Part shown: piece after piece, positions 1 through 7,105 of the stretch
Numbering within the stretch: the stretch's first letter is position 1
How the letters are laid out: every line of letters starts with the position of its first letter
Source of the DNA: Burkholderiales bacterium
GTDB lineage: Bacteria > Pseudomonadota > Gammaproteobacteria > Burkholderiales > CAIKXV01
Direction: 5' to 3'
Assembly (NCBI GenBank): GCA_014379045.1
Contig: JACMMK010000378.1
Location: 1 to 18,064 of the forward strand
DNA: 18,064 nucleotides
Translations under genes and position numbers: made by a program
The notes under the pieces: model-generated
What the model was told of the DNA's origin: nothing
The model's database searches: none
What the model saw: only the letters and a program-made list of their open reading frames with translations

Positions 1-589
1 GCACCCGCGCCGCACCGAGTTCGTTCGAGACCGTCACCACCGCGGGTAGCGTCACGTCGACGACTTCGCAGCCGTCGTCGAGCACGCGCGTGACCCGCGC
101 CGTCGCAGCGTCGGCCGCGTGTTGTATCCGCACCTCGCACGCAAAGGTGACGATCGGCAGGCCGAGCAGTTCAGCCAGACCCGCGCCGACCACCCCGGCA
201 TTGAAGTCGGCCGCCTGCCGTCCCGCGAGCACCAGGTCGACCGGCCCGATCGTGGCGAGCGCGCGCGCCAGCACGAGCGCGGTGGTGTAGCTGTCCCCGT
301 CGTCGAAGGCCGGGTCGACCAGCAGCACGGCATCGTCGGCGCCCATCGCGAGACCGTGCCGCAGCGTGTTGCGCGCGGCGTCGGCGCCGAGCGTGAGCAA
401 GGTCACCCGCGTGCCCGGATGCGCGTCGCGAATGCGCAGTGCCGCCTCCACCGCCTGTTCGTCGAACGGGCTCATCACCCAGGGAAGTCCGTCGACCGGA
501 ACCACGTTCTTCGCCGCGGCGTCGATGCGGAACATGCTGAATGCAGCGTCCGGACTCGGCACATGCTTGACACAGACCGCGATATGCAT
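1..589 (-). CDS. etfB: Electron transfer flavoprotein beta subunit, 3' end beyond the window
   Basis: The translation from the ATG at 587-589 begins MHIAVCVKHVPSPDAAF, the usual start of ETF beta, and contains SPFDEQAVEAALRIRD, a TLGADAARNTLRHGLAMGADDAVLL stretch, and AGRQAADFNAGVVGAG followed by LAELLGLP. It ends at the edge in LPAVVTVSNELGAARV. About 196 residues are present; the family is near 250, so roughly 55 are missing. ETF is a soluble heterodimer that takes electrons from flavin dehydrogenases and passes them to the quinone pool; the alpha subunit would be expected just beyond the left edge. The gene starts 15 nt after the stop of the molybdenum enzyme, so the two are probably cotranscribed. 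The signature D-x-D-x-x-Q seen in FixA-type subunits reads D-F-N-A-G-V here, so this is a divergent member. No clear Shine-Dalgarno is seen. Confidence 0.92.
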   Translation of the reverse strand, partial: MHIAVCVKHVPSPDAAFSMFRIDAAAKNVVPVDGLPWVMSPFDEQAVEAALRIRDAHPGTRVTLLTLGADAARNTLRHGLAMGADDAVLLVDPAFDDGDSYTTALVLARALATIGPVDLVLAGRQAADFNAGVVGAGLAELLGLPIVTFACEVRIQHAADAATARVTRVLDDGCEVVDVTLPAVVTVSNELGAARV

Positions 590-604
590 CGAAGCGCCGC
601 GCGC

Positions 605-1849
605 TCAGGCGATGCGCACTTCGGTAGGCACGATGCCGTCGAAGTGCTTGCGCTGGAAGTTCCACGGAATCTGCGGCTGCACGCGGCCCGTCTCGTCGGT
701 CGCCCGCGCCAGGATCACGTAATCGCCCGGTGCGTCGACTTCCCACAGCAGCGACCAGCGCACCCACAGCCAGCGCTCGCGCGGCTCTTCTAGGTGCGCG
801 TCGCGCCACGACTGCCCGGCGTCGACGCTGACCTCGACGCGCTGGATCGCCCCTTCGCCGCTCCATGCGAGGCCGCGAATCTTGTGCGATCCACGCTCGA
901 GCGGCGAATCTTCATCGAGCGGATCGATCACGATGCAACGCACGCCCATCGCCATGATGGGCTTCTTGTCCGGGTCTTCGGGCGAGTCGCCGTAGACGAA
1001 ATAATGATGCTGGTAGTAGCACTGCGGCACATGGTCCATCACTTCGATCCGCTGCAGCCACTTGACCCACCAGTTGCCCGACCACCCGGGCACCACCGCG
1101 CGCACCGGCGCGCCGTGCAGGTGGGTCAGGTATTCGCCGTTCATCGACCAGGCGAGCAGCGTATCCGGATGCAGGGCCTTGTCGATCGGCAGCCCCTTCT
1201 CGTAGTTGATGACGCCCGGGTCGACGAGCGCGATGTCGGAGCGTCCGAGCGATCGGTATTGCACCGACAGGTCGGGCTGCCCGCGGTCGTAGCCTTCGAG
1301 ACGCACCGCGCGCGCAGCGGGCTTGAGCCCCGCACTGCGCAGCACTTCGGCAAGCGGCACGCCGGTGAATTCGCCGGCGCTCATCGCACAGGTCGTCGTC
1401 GATTCGGAGCCGATCTGCTCGGTCGACGGCATCTCGTTGTTGACCCGCATCGACGCGCGCTTCTGCATGTCCTGCTGATTGATGCGCGAGGGCTTCTTCG
1501 CACCGCTGCGCTGCCAGTCGAAGAAACCGGCGTCGTTGCCCGCACATTCGGTGACCGCGCGCATGGTGCGCCCAGGCAGCTTCTGCAGATCGCGCAGCGA
1601 CAGCTCGATCGGGCGCTCGGTGAGCCCGTCGATCGTCAGCACCCAGTCGTCCGGATGCACCGGGTCGGGCACGTCGAGCTGATTGACGACGTAGTACGCA
1701 TCGGTCGGCGTGATCAGGCCTTCGAGCTCGGTGATCGGCGCGCGGCCGTTGATGACCCGCCCCTGCGCATCCTTCCCGGCGTTGATCGTCGCACGCTTGC
1801 GATCGGGCCAGCCCATCACCCAATCGCCTTCGATCTCCTTTCGCGGCAT
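605..1849 (-). CDS. Sulfite-oxidase-family molybdenum cofactor oxidoreductase, no export signal
   Basis: A 414-aa protein with the two domains of the sulfite oxidase/SoxC family. The molybdopterin-binding domain spans about residues 50-290, with the Mo-ligating Cys102 in TECAGN and the motifs EFTGVPLAEVL (160-170) and HGAPVRAVVPGWSGNWWVKW (245-264). The C-terminal Mo-co dimerisation domain spans about 300-410. The ATG at 1847-1849 follows GAGGAG closely and was preferred to an upstream in-frame ATG at 1936, which lies inside CT1. Unlike SoxC and the nitrate-reductase-like relatives, it starts MPRKEIEGDWVMGW without a twin-arginine or Sec signal, so it is predicted to be cytoplasmic. It sits 22 nt after CT1 and 15 nt before etfB; the ETF may be its electron acceptor, but that is inference. 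About 55 residues separate CAGN from FTGVPL, more than I expect. The substrate is unknown. Confidence 0.93.
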   Translation of the reverse strand: MPRKEIEGDWVMGWPDRKRATINAGKDAQGRVINGRAPITELEGLITPTDAYYVVNQLDVPDPVHPDDWVLTIDGLTERPIELSLRDLQKLPGRTMRAVTECAGNDAGFFDWQRSGAKKPSRINQQDMQKRASMRVNNEMPSTEQIGSESTTTCAMSAGEFTGVPLAEVLRSAGLKPAARAVRLEGYDRGQPDLSVQYRSLGRSDIALVDPGVINYEKGLPIDKALHPDTLLAWSMNGEYLTHLHGAPVRAVVPGWSGNWWVKWLQRIEVMDHVPQCYYQHHYFVYGDSPEDPDKKPIMAMGVRCIVIDPLDEDSPLERGSHKIRGLAWSGEGAIQRVEVSVDAGQSWRDAHLEEPRERWLWVRWSLLWEVDAPGDYVILARATDETGRVQPQIPWNFQRKHFDGIVPTEVRIA

Positions 1850-1871
1850 ATCTGCTGCTCCTCGACTGGCT

Positions 1872-3440
1872 TCAGGGACGCACACCGACCTTCGACTTCG
1901 GCCCGAGATCGCTGCGCAGCCGGCCTTGCAGCGCATCGATGAACTGGCAGAGATACGGCCGTGTTTCGCGCGGATCGATCAGGTCTTCGATCGCGAACGC
2001 CTCGGCCGTACGAAACGGCGAGGCGAGCCGGCGCAGCTCGCTCTCGATTTCCTGCTCGCGCCGGGCAGGATCGTCCGCCGCTTCGATCTCTCGACGATAG
2101 GCCGCCTTGACCCCGCCTTCGACCGGCAGCGAACCCCACTGCGCCGACGGCCACGCAATCTTGAAGTTGAGCCCGCCGCGATCGATGAACCCGCCACCGG
2201 CGACGCCGTAACACTTGCGCACGATCACCGAGAACACCGGCACGCTCACCTGCAGACCGATGTAGCGCGCGCGCACACCCTCGCGCAGGATCGCTTCGGA
2301 CTCCGACGCGACGCCGACCATCAGGCCAGGGACATCGGCGAAGAACACGATCGGCAGATGGAACGTGTCGCACAGTTCGACGAAGTGTCCCTGCTTGCGT
2401 GCCGCGCGTGCGTCGACGATGCCGCCGACCATCGGATTGCTCGCGACGATGCCGATCGGCTTGCCGTTCATGCGCGCGAACGCCGTGATGATCGCCCGGC
2501 CGAACGTCGGCTGGAGCTCGAACAGCGAATCGCGATCGACGACCATGCCGAGCAGCTTGCGCATATCGTAGGCCTGCCGGCTCGAGCGCGGCACGATCTC
2601 GGCGAGCGCGTCGTCGCAACGATCGACCGGGTCGGCGCACACGACAGGGGGCGGCATCTCCCACACGTTCTGCGGCAGGTACGAAAGAAAGCGGCGGATC
2701 TGGCGCAGGCAATCGGCCTCGTCTTCGGCGGCGTTGTCGATCGAGCCGGCGGTATCGACCGCGATCTGCGAGCCCCCGAGTTCGTCCTTGTCGAGTTTCA
2801 CGCCGAACGCGCGCTCGACCACCGGCGGTCCGGCGGCGAAGATCTGTGCCTGGCCCTTCACCATGATCGACCAGTGCGACAGGATCGCGCGCATCGCCGG
2901 GCCCCCGGCGGTCGTCCCCATCACCGCGCACACGACCGGCACGATGCCGAGCAGATCGACCGAGCGCTCGAAGCCGTCCTGCCCATAACCGGGAACGACC
3001 GTGTAGCCTTTGCGCCGCGCCGTATCGACGCTGCCGCCGGTGCCGTCGACCAGATTGATCAACGGCAGCCGATACGCATGCGCGAGGTCTTCGATGAAGC
3101 CGCCCTGCCCGCCTTTGCGCCGGTCGGAGCCGAAGCCGGTGCCGGCGCGGATCGTATAGTCCTCGCCGCCGATCGCGACCGGCCGGCCATCGATCCGGCC
3201 GAGACCCATCACATACGGTGCGGGCTCGAATGCGGCCAGCACCCCGTGCGCATCGTAACTGCCGCGCCCGGCGAGCTTGCCGACTTCACGGAACGAGTCG
3301 GCGTCGAGCAGCGCATCGATCCGTTCGCGTACCGTCAGCTTGCCCGCCGCATGGTGACGCGCGACCGCAGTCGGACCGCCGCAGGCTTCGGAGAGTCTGC
3401 GGCGACGGTGCAGTTCGTCGATCTCGGCCGCCCAGTTCAC
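1872..3440 (-). CDS. Acyl-CoA carboxylase carboxyltransferase subunit (CT1)
   Basis: A 522-aa protein of the PccB/MccB carboxyltransferase family, which moves CO2 from carboxybiotin to an acyl-CoA. Both crotonase-like halves are present. The N-domain has VDGTGGSVDT (131-140) and an intact glycine-rich active-site stretch TTAGGPA (176-182), then LDKDELGG. The C-domain has ELCDTFHLPIVFFADVPGL (355-373), RKCYGVAGGGF (408-418) and RPYLCQF near the end. The start is GTG at 3438-3440, five nt after the biotin carrier stop; no ATG is available before the first conserved region, and the frame upstream runs antisense-like through the carrier gene. Length fits the family. It is most likely partnered with the carrier immediately upstream and with the biotin carboxylase at 11956. 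The substrate is not predictable from motifs; it is more distant from CT2 and CT3 than those are from each other. Confidence 0.93.
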   Translation of the reverse strand: MNWAAEIDELHRRRRLSEACGGPTAVARHHAAGKLTVRERIDALLDADSFREVGKLAGRGSYDAHGVLAAFEPAPYVMGLGRIDGRPVAIGGEDYTIRAGTGFGSDRRKGGQGGFIEDLAHAYRLPLINLVDGTGGSVDTARRKGYTVVPGYGQDGFERSVDLLGIVPVVCAVMGTTAGGPAMRAILSHWSIMVKGQAQIFAAGPPVVERAFGVKLDKDELGGSQIAVDTAGSIDNAAEDEADCLRQIRRFLSYLPQNVWEMPPPVVCADPVDRCDDALAEIVPRSSRQAYDMRKLLGMVVDRDSLFELQPTFGRAIITAFARMNGKPIGIVASNPMVGGIVDARAARKQGHFVELCDTFHLPIVFFADVPGLMVGVASESEAILREGVRARYIGLQVSVPVFSVIVRKCYGVAGGGFIDRGGLNFKIAWPSAQWGSLPVEGGVKAAYRREIEAADDPARREQEIESELRRLASPFRTAEAFAIEDLIDPRETRPYLCQFIDALQGRLRSDLGPKSKVGVRP

Positions 3441-3445
3441 GCGAT

Positions 3446-3667
3446 TCAGCCGTCGATGACTGCGACGACCTGACCTTCTGCCACCGGCTGGGTCTCGCTC
3501 ACGAGCAGCTCGAGGATGACACCGGCGTCTTCGGTGATCACCGGAATCTCCATCTTCATCGACTCGATCACCATCAGCGTGGCACCGGCCTCGACCTGGT
3601 CGCCGACCTTCGATCTGAGCTGCCAGAGCGTGCCCGTGATGTCGGACTTGATCTCGATCCTTGCCAT
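3446..3667 (-). CDS. Stand-alone biotin carboxyl carrier protein (73 aa)
   Basis: A single biotinyl/lipoyl domain of 73 residues and nothing else. It carries ESMKMEIPV with Lys38 as the predicted biotinylated residue, preceded by VGDQVEAGATLMVIE and followed by the second half-motif VAEGQVVAVIDG. Ser-Met-Lys-Met-Glu is typical of catabolic biotin carriers. Most BCCPs are longer or fused to a BC; short free forms like this are known in bacteria (biotin/lipoyl attachment proteins). The ATG at 3665-3667 has AGGAG six to seven nt upstream. It is the first gene of the leftward operon and lies behind a strong sigma70-like promoter. Since the biotin carboxylase in this window has no carrier domain, this protein is the only carrier available locally and probably serves all three carboxyltransferases. 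Confidence 0.93.
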   Translation of the reverse strand: MARIEIKSDITGTLWQLRSKVGDQVEAGATLMVIESMKMEIPVITEDAGVILELLVSETQPVAEGQVVAVIDG

Positions 3668-3694
3668 CCATCGACTCCTGTTCGCAGGTCACCG

Positions 3695-3723
3695 ATAGTA
3701 GGGTCCACCATCGGTGGTGTCAA
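3695..3723 (-). promoter_or_regulatory. Sigma70-type promoter of the biotin carrier/CT1/Mo-enzyme/etfB operon
   Basis: On the minus strand a perfect -35 hexamer TTGACA (3723-3718) is followed by a 17-nt spacer and TACTAT (3700-3695), five of six matches to TATAAT. Transcription would begin near 3688, about 20 nt before the ATG of the biotin carrier. The spacer contains a short inverted repeat CCACC-ATC-GGTGG (3705-3717). The regulator operator lies five nt upstream of the -35. Assignment rests on consensus match and position only. Confidence 0.7.
3705..3717. repeat. Short inverted repeat CCACC-N3-GGTGG between -35 and -10
   Basis: A perfect 5-bp inverted repeat with a 3-nt centre lies wholly inside the 17-nt promoter spacer of the leftward operon. 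A protein bound there would block RNA polymerase, so it could be a second operator. It is short and GC-rich and could be chance. I did not see the same element near the second divergent promoter. Confidence 0.35.
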
Positions 3724-3728
3724 AACTC

Positions 3729-3742
3729 GATTGTTGACAATC
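3729..3742. promoter_or_regulatory. Predicted GntR operator GATTGT-TG-ACAATC (copy 1)
   Basis: A perfect 6-bp inverted repeat around a TG centre, in the 123-bp gap between the biotin carrier and the divergent GntR gene. The identical 14-mer, in the other orientation, occurs at 10220-10233 in the other divergent promoter. TTGT-N2-ACAA palindromes fit the type of site bound by FCD-class GntR dimers. It contains a plus-strand TTGACA (3734-3739) that could be the -35 of the regulator gene, with a weak -10 TAGCGT at 3757-3762, which would give autorepression. On the minus strand it sits just upstream of the -35 of the carboxylase operon. Confidence 0.75.
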
Positions 3743-3790
3743 AGACACGACGGCGATAGCGTTTCTCGCCCCGCCTGGACCCGACCCGCC

Positions 3791-4549
3791 ATGCCGCAAG
3801 CATCACCGGCCGCGCGCGCCGCCGCGCAGCCATCCCGAGCCTCGACGCCCGTCGCGACCCATTCGCCGACGCAGTCGCTGCCCGAGCAGATCGCCGCGTG
3901 CCTTGCCGAACGGATCACCAACGGCGCCTACCCCCCGACGCAGCGGATCATGGAGCAGGCGATCGCCGCCGAGTTCGAAGTGAGCCGGGGTCCGGTGCGC
4001 GATGCATTGCGCCTGCTCGAGAAGGACGGATTGGTCACGATCCTGCCCCGACGCGGCGCGCAGGTCACGCGACTCAGCGTCGACGAGGTGCGCGAGCTGT
4101 TCGATATCCGCGCGCTGCTGAACGGGCTGCGCGATCGGCAGATCGCCGAGAGTAGCGAACGCCTGCGGATCCTCCCTGCGCTGGAGGCCGAGGTGAAGAA
4201 GCTCGCGCGCTTCGCACGCGAAGCGGCCCTGGGCGAGGCCTATGTCGACACGATCGCACGCATCGATCAGCTGCTGACGCATGCCGCCGGCAGCCGCTAC
4301 CTGCAGACCATCCAGGCGTCGCTGGTGCGCCAGACCCAACGCTACCGGTTGCTCGGATTGTCCGCGTTGAAGCGGCGCCGTCAATCGGCGCAGAACTGGC
4401 AGAACCTGGTGCAAGCGATCCGCCGCGGGGATGGCGCCCGCGCCGAACAACTGGCGCGCCAACGAGTCAACGAGTCGCGCGACGCGGCAATCGCGCTGCT
4501 CGCAGAACGCGCACCGCCACCAGTGCGCGCGGCTGCGAGGAAGCGTTGA
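3791..4549 (+). CDS. GntR-family transcriptional regulator, FCD-type, atypical effector domain
   Basis: A 252-aa protein. A loose N-terminal tail (1-28, Ala/Pro/Ser-rich) precedes a winged helix-turn-helix at about 30-97, with RITNGAYPPTQRIMEQAIAA, EFEVSRGPVRDALRLLEKDG and ILPRRGAQV, all standard GntR signatures. Residues about 98-235 form the all-helical FCD ligand domain. FCD proteins normally bind a metal through an Asp and three His; here the only His in that domain is His164, off the expected positions, so the metal site appears lost. The ATG at 3791 is the first ATG after the operator; no strong Shine-Dalgarno is seen. It is transcribed away from the carboxylase operon, and the operator repeated at both divergent promoters makes it the probable regulator of the whole locus. 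The effector is probably the substrate or its CoA thioester, which is inference. Confidence 0.92.
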   Translation: MPQASPAARAAAQPSRASTPVATHSPTQSLPEQIAACLAERITNGAYPPTQRIMEQAIAAEFEVSRGPVRDALRLLEKDGLVTILPRRGAQVTRLSVDEVRELFDIRALLNGLRDRQIAESSERLRILPALEAEVKKLARFAREAALGEAYVDTIARIDQLLTHAAGSRYLQTIQASLVRQTQRYRLLGLSALKRRRQSAQNWQNLVQAIRRGDGARAEQLARQRVNESRDAAIALLAERAPPPVRAAARKR

Positions 4550-4765
4550 TCACGCGGCTGAAGCAGCGTTCGGCCTCAGCGCAGCGAATTCTCGCCGCGC
4601 AAATCTCGCTAGGCGCGTCGCAGCCTGCTCCTTGATCACCTACACCTCGAGCCCGTTGTGAAGGCCACGCCGGCCAGCTCCAGGTGCCGTGGTGCTGGGG
4701 TCAATCATCGCCGTCGTGCGGGCGCTGCTTTGCCGGGCTTCATGGGACGAAGTGCTGAGGAAGGG

Positions 4766-6406
4766 TCAGGGTCGTGGCGCGCCGACGCGCTCGTGGATCG
4801 TGACCACGCCGTTCGGGCCGCTCCAGACCGGCCGCCAGGCCTGCGGGTTGGCGGCGAGCAGCGGCGCGGTGAAGCGCATGTAGCCGTCGGGGTCGGTCGA
4901 CGTGATCAGGTAGCTGACGGGCACGCTGTCGATCAGCCGCTGGCTTTCTCGCCCTTCGAGCACGAACGGCGGCAGCACCGCTCGCCGGCCGGTCCTGAGG
5001 TAGGCCCACTGCGGGTCGGCCGTGGCGATCACGTCGCTTGCAGCCGCATGCCCGTTCAGCCAGTCGAGCGCAGCGTCGACATCCGTTGCTCCTGGGCCGT
5101 AATAGAAAAGTCGGTAGCTGACCGGCCGCCCCTGCTGGACGTACAACACCGGCTGGTAGTGTTTCGTATACAGCTCGAGCGCTTCGAGGGATGCGCGGCC
5201 TGCGACCACGGCGAGCACGGTCCATGGGACCACGGTCGCGAGCGCCGGCGGCAACGCCGGCCAGCGCATCCGGACACGCGCCGTCAGCCACGCCAGGAGC
5301 TCGAACAGCGCCAGGGCCAGAAACGGGTATAGCGGCAACAGGTAGCGCGGAAAATGCGCCTGGAACGGCGTCGCGCAGATCGCCGCTAACGAGAGCGCCA
5401 CGTAGACCACGACGGCGACTTCGCGCCGCACCAGCAGGAGCAGCAGGCCGCCGGAGACGAGCACGCCGAGCGGAACCGCGAGCTCCCGCGGCGTCCACCA
5501 GCCGCTGACCGCTTGGCCGATGCTCTGCGGCAGGATCTTGACGTTCGACTTTACCCGGCGAACAAAGCCGCTCGGGGTCAGCAGCCCGCGCTCGGGAAAG
5601 AAGGGATCGCTGTACGTCAGCAGATTGCGCGCATAGCTCACGTTGTAGTAGAGCCAGGCCTCCGTCTGATAGGCGTATGCAGGATGCTGGTAGGCCGGCG
5701 ACGACTCGACCGCCTTGATCCAGCTGTTCCAGCTCGTCACCACGAGGGCCGAGACGGCGAGCGCGATCAGCGCTCGCCTGCCTTCCTTGCGTAGCGCGTG
5801 ATCGACCACCCAGGCTGCGAGCAATGCGATGCCGGCCGTCCTCGTCTCATAGGCCAGGACCGCGCAGACAGCGCAGAGGGCGAAGCCGAGGGCGTCGCGC
5901 CGCCATTTGCGCACTACGAAGAAGAGCACCGTGAGCAGTCCGAACACTCCTTCGGCGTAGAGAGTGCCCGAGAAGAAGACGTACTGCGGCTGCAGCAGCG
6001 CGACCAGCGTGACGCCGGCGGCGAGCGCAAGTGGCAGGCTGGCGCTGAGCAGGAGGAAGACGGCGACCGCGTACGCGGCGGAGCCCAACGCGAGCGACAC
6101 TTTGAGTGCCCGACCGACGACGACCGGATCCGTGGTCTGCAGCGCGAGCTCGTGTAGGGCGACGAAGGCGGGGACGAGCGGTGGGTGCAAGCTGCTGGCG
6201 ATGCCGCCGGGCTCGCTGCGCATGCGATAGCCGTCGCCCTCCGCGAGCGAGGTGCCGAGGATGTAGTACGCGCCGCCGTCCCAGCGCAGATCGATCGGAC
6301 CTCCTCCTCGCGGCGCCCACGACGCGAGGGCCGTGACGCCAATGAACAGGCAAGAAAGGAAGCGTCGGCAACGGAATGCGGCCGCAAGGCGCGCTCGCAC
6401 CGTCAT
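4766..6406 (-). CDS. Polytopic membrane glycosyltransferase-like protein (GT-C / GT39 type)
   Basis: A 546-aa integral membrane protein with about ten hydrophobic segments across roughly the first 420 residues and a soluble C-terminal domain after that. Near the N-terminus, LRWDGGAYYILGTSLAEGDG (40-59) followed by SSLHPPLVPAFVAL matches the first-loop pattern of ArnT/PMT-like GT-C enzymes, where the Asp (here Asp43) is catalytic; these enzymes transfer sugar from a polyprenyl-phosphate donor at the outer face of the inner membrane. The ATG at 6404-6406 was chosen because it overlaps the stop of the upstream frame as ATGA, suggesting coupled translation; an in-frame GTG at 6472 is the alternative. 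It is convergent with the GntR gene and has no link in function to the carboxylase genes. The acceptor and sugar are unknown; a non-enzymatic role cannot be excluded. Confidence 0.72.
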   Translation of the reverse strand: MTVRARLAAAFRCRRFLSCLFIGVTALASWAPRGGGPIDLRWDGGAYYILGTSLAEGDGYRMRSEPGGIASSLHPPLVPAFVALHELALQTTDPVVVGRALKVSLALGSAAYAVAVFLLLSASLPLALAAGVTLVALLQPQYVFFSGTLYAEGVFGLLTVLFFVVRKWRRDALGFALCAVCAVLAYETRTAGIALLAAWVVDHALRKEGRRALIALAVSALVVTSWNSWIKAVESSPAYQHPAYAYQTEAWLYYNVSYARNLLTYSDPFFPERGLLTPSGFVRRVKSNVKILPQSIGQAVSGWWTPRELAVPLGVLVSGGLLLLLVRREVAVVVYVALSLAAICATPFQAHFPRYLLPLYPFLALALFELLAWLTARVRMRWPALPPALATVVPWTVLAVVAGRASLEALELYTKHYQPVLYVQQGRPVSYRLFYYGPGATDVDAALDWLNGHAAASDVIATADPQWAYLRTGRRAVLPPFVLEGRESQRLIDSVPVSYLITSTDPDGYMRFTAPLLAANPQAWRPVWSGPNGVVTIHERVGAPRP

Positions 6407-6678
6407 CCGGCAGGGACCGGCCGGTCTGGGCGCGGCACGCTGCTGGTGCCCGGTGCGATCAACTCGACCCACGCGTAGGTCGCGAGCTTCTCCCGCCTGT
6501 CCGCGAAGTCCAGATTCCGCATCGTCAGCTGCTCAATCCGGTCCTGCGGGGCGAAAGTAACTTCAACGTTTCCATCGTCAGCCGAATGGCGCTGGAGGTG
6601 AGGGTCGAGCTTCGCGACGATCGACCAGCGCATCGAATAGAAGAACGAGATGTTCGACGCCGTGGAGTAGGTCTGGCG
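6403..6678 (-). pseudogene. C-terminal remnant of an unidentified protein
   Basis: An open frame of about 91 codons between a TAA at 6679-6681 and a TGA that overlaps the start of the glycosyltransferase gene (ATGA). It reads TASNISFFYSMRWSIVAKLD, then DPHLQRHSADDGNVEVTF and ends after YAWVELIAPGTS. Codons end mostly in G or C and the residue mix looks like real protein, but the only ATG (6631-6633) lies inside what looks like a continuous sequence and has no Shine-Dalgarno. The simplest reading is the 3' end of a larger gene whose front has been lost. I do not recognise the family. It could also be a small intact gene coupled to the glycosyltransferase. Confidence 0.4.
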
Positions 6679-6681
6679 TTA

Positions 6682-7105
6682 ACGTTGCCGCATCTCTGGC
6701 TATCGGCGTTGCCGGCAGGAAGCGTCTGCGATCCGCCGGCATTGGCGACCGATGGGGGTAAGTAGCGAGTAGCACCGTCGTGACGGACCGCGCTGGCTCA
6801 ATTTGATTGTCGCTGACGGAATGCAATTGATGCAATCTCTTCTACGAACCTTCGGACCCAACGGGGGGACGCTTCGACCATCGCCGTCACGTCGCCGAGG
6901 CAATGCTCCTGGGGCCTTGCTCCTCGCTGCTTCGGAGCGCATCGTTGCGCTGCTCGGCGCGGCGACCTTGGCTTGGGTCTCCGGTCGCATCGTGACGGCC
7001 GCCCTGACCGTTGGACCGGGGCTCTGGGCTTGGTGGAGCTCGTCGCGCGCTGTGATCCGGACTGGCGCGATGTCTTGCGCGCGAGCCCGTAGCCGCTCTG
7101 AGTGC
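6682..7105. other. No recognisable gene; less GC-rich stretch
   Basis: About 420 bp between the remnant and the small membrane protein. Reading frames exist on both strands but their translations are Arg/Ser/Pro-rich without any motif I recognise, and none has a good start context. The base composition looks less GC-rich than the flanking carboxylase genes. No transfer RNA, terminal inverted repeat or transposase signature was seen by eye. It may be decayed coding sequence. Confidence 0.4.

Noticed and set aside
1710..3473. A 587-codon open frame on the plus strand, antisense to CT1
   Set aside because: It is a shadow of CT1, whose frame carries all carboxyltransferase motifs.
3441..3692. 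N-terminal extension of CT1 through the biotin carrier gene to an ATG near 3692
   Set aside because: The extra 84 codons are an alternative frame of the carrier gene and read as Arg/Gly/Asp-rich nonsense. The GTG at 3440 gives the family length.
3218..3790. A longer start for the GntR regulator, running back through the biotin carrier and CT1
   Set aside because: The extension is antisense to both genes and crosses the operator and promoter; the ATG at 3791 gives the normal length.
4550..4765. Search for a bidirectional terminator between the convergent GntR and glycosyltransferase genes
   Set aside because: Only 5-bp stems with long loops were found and no T-runs, so nothing is reported there.
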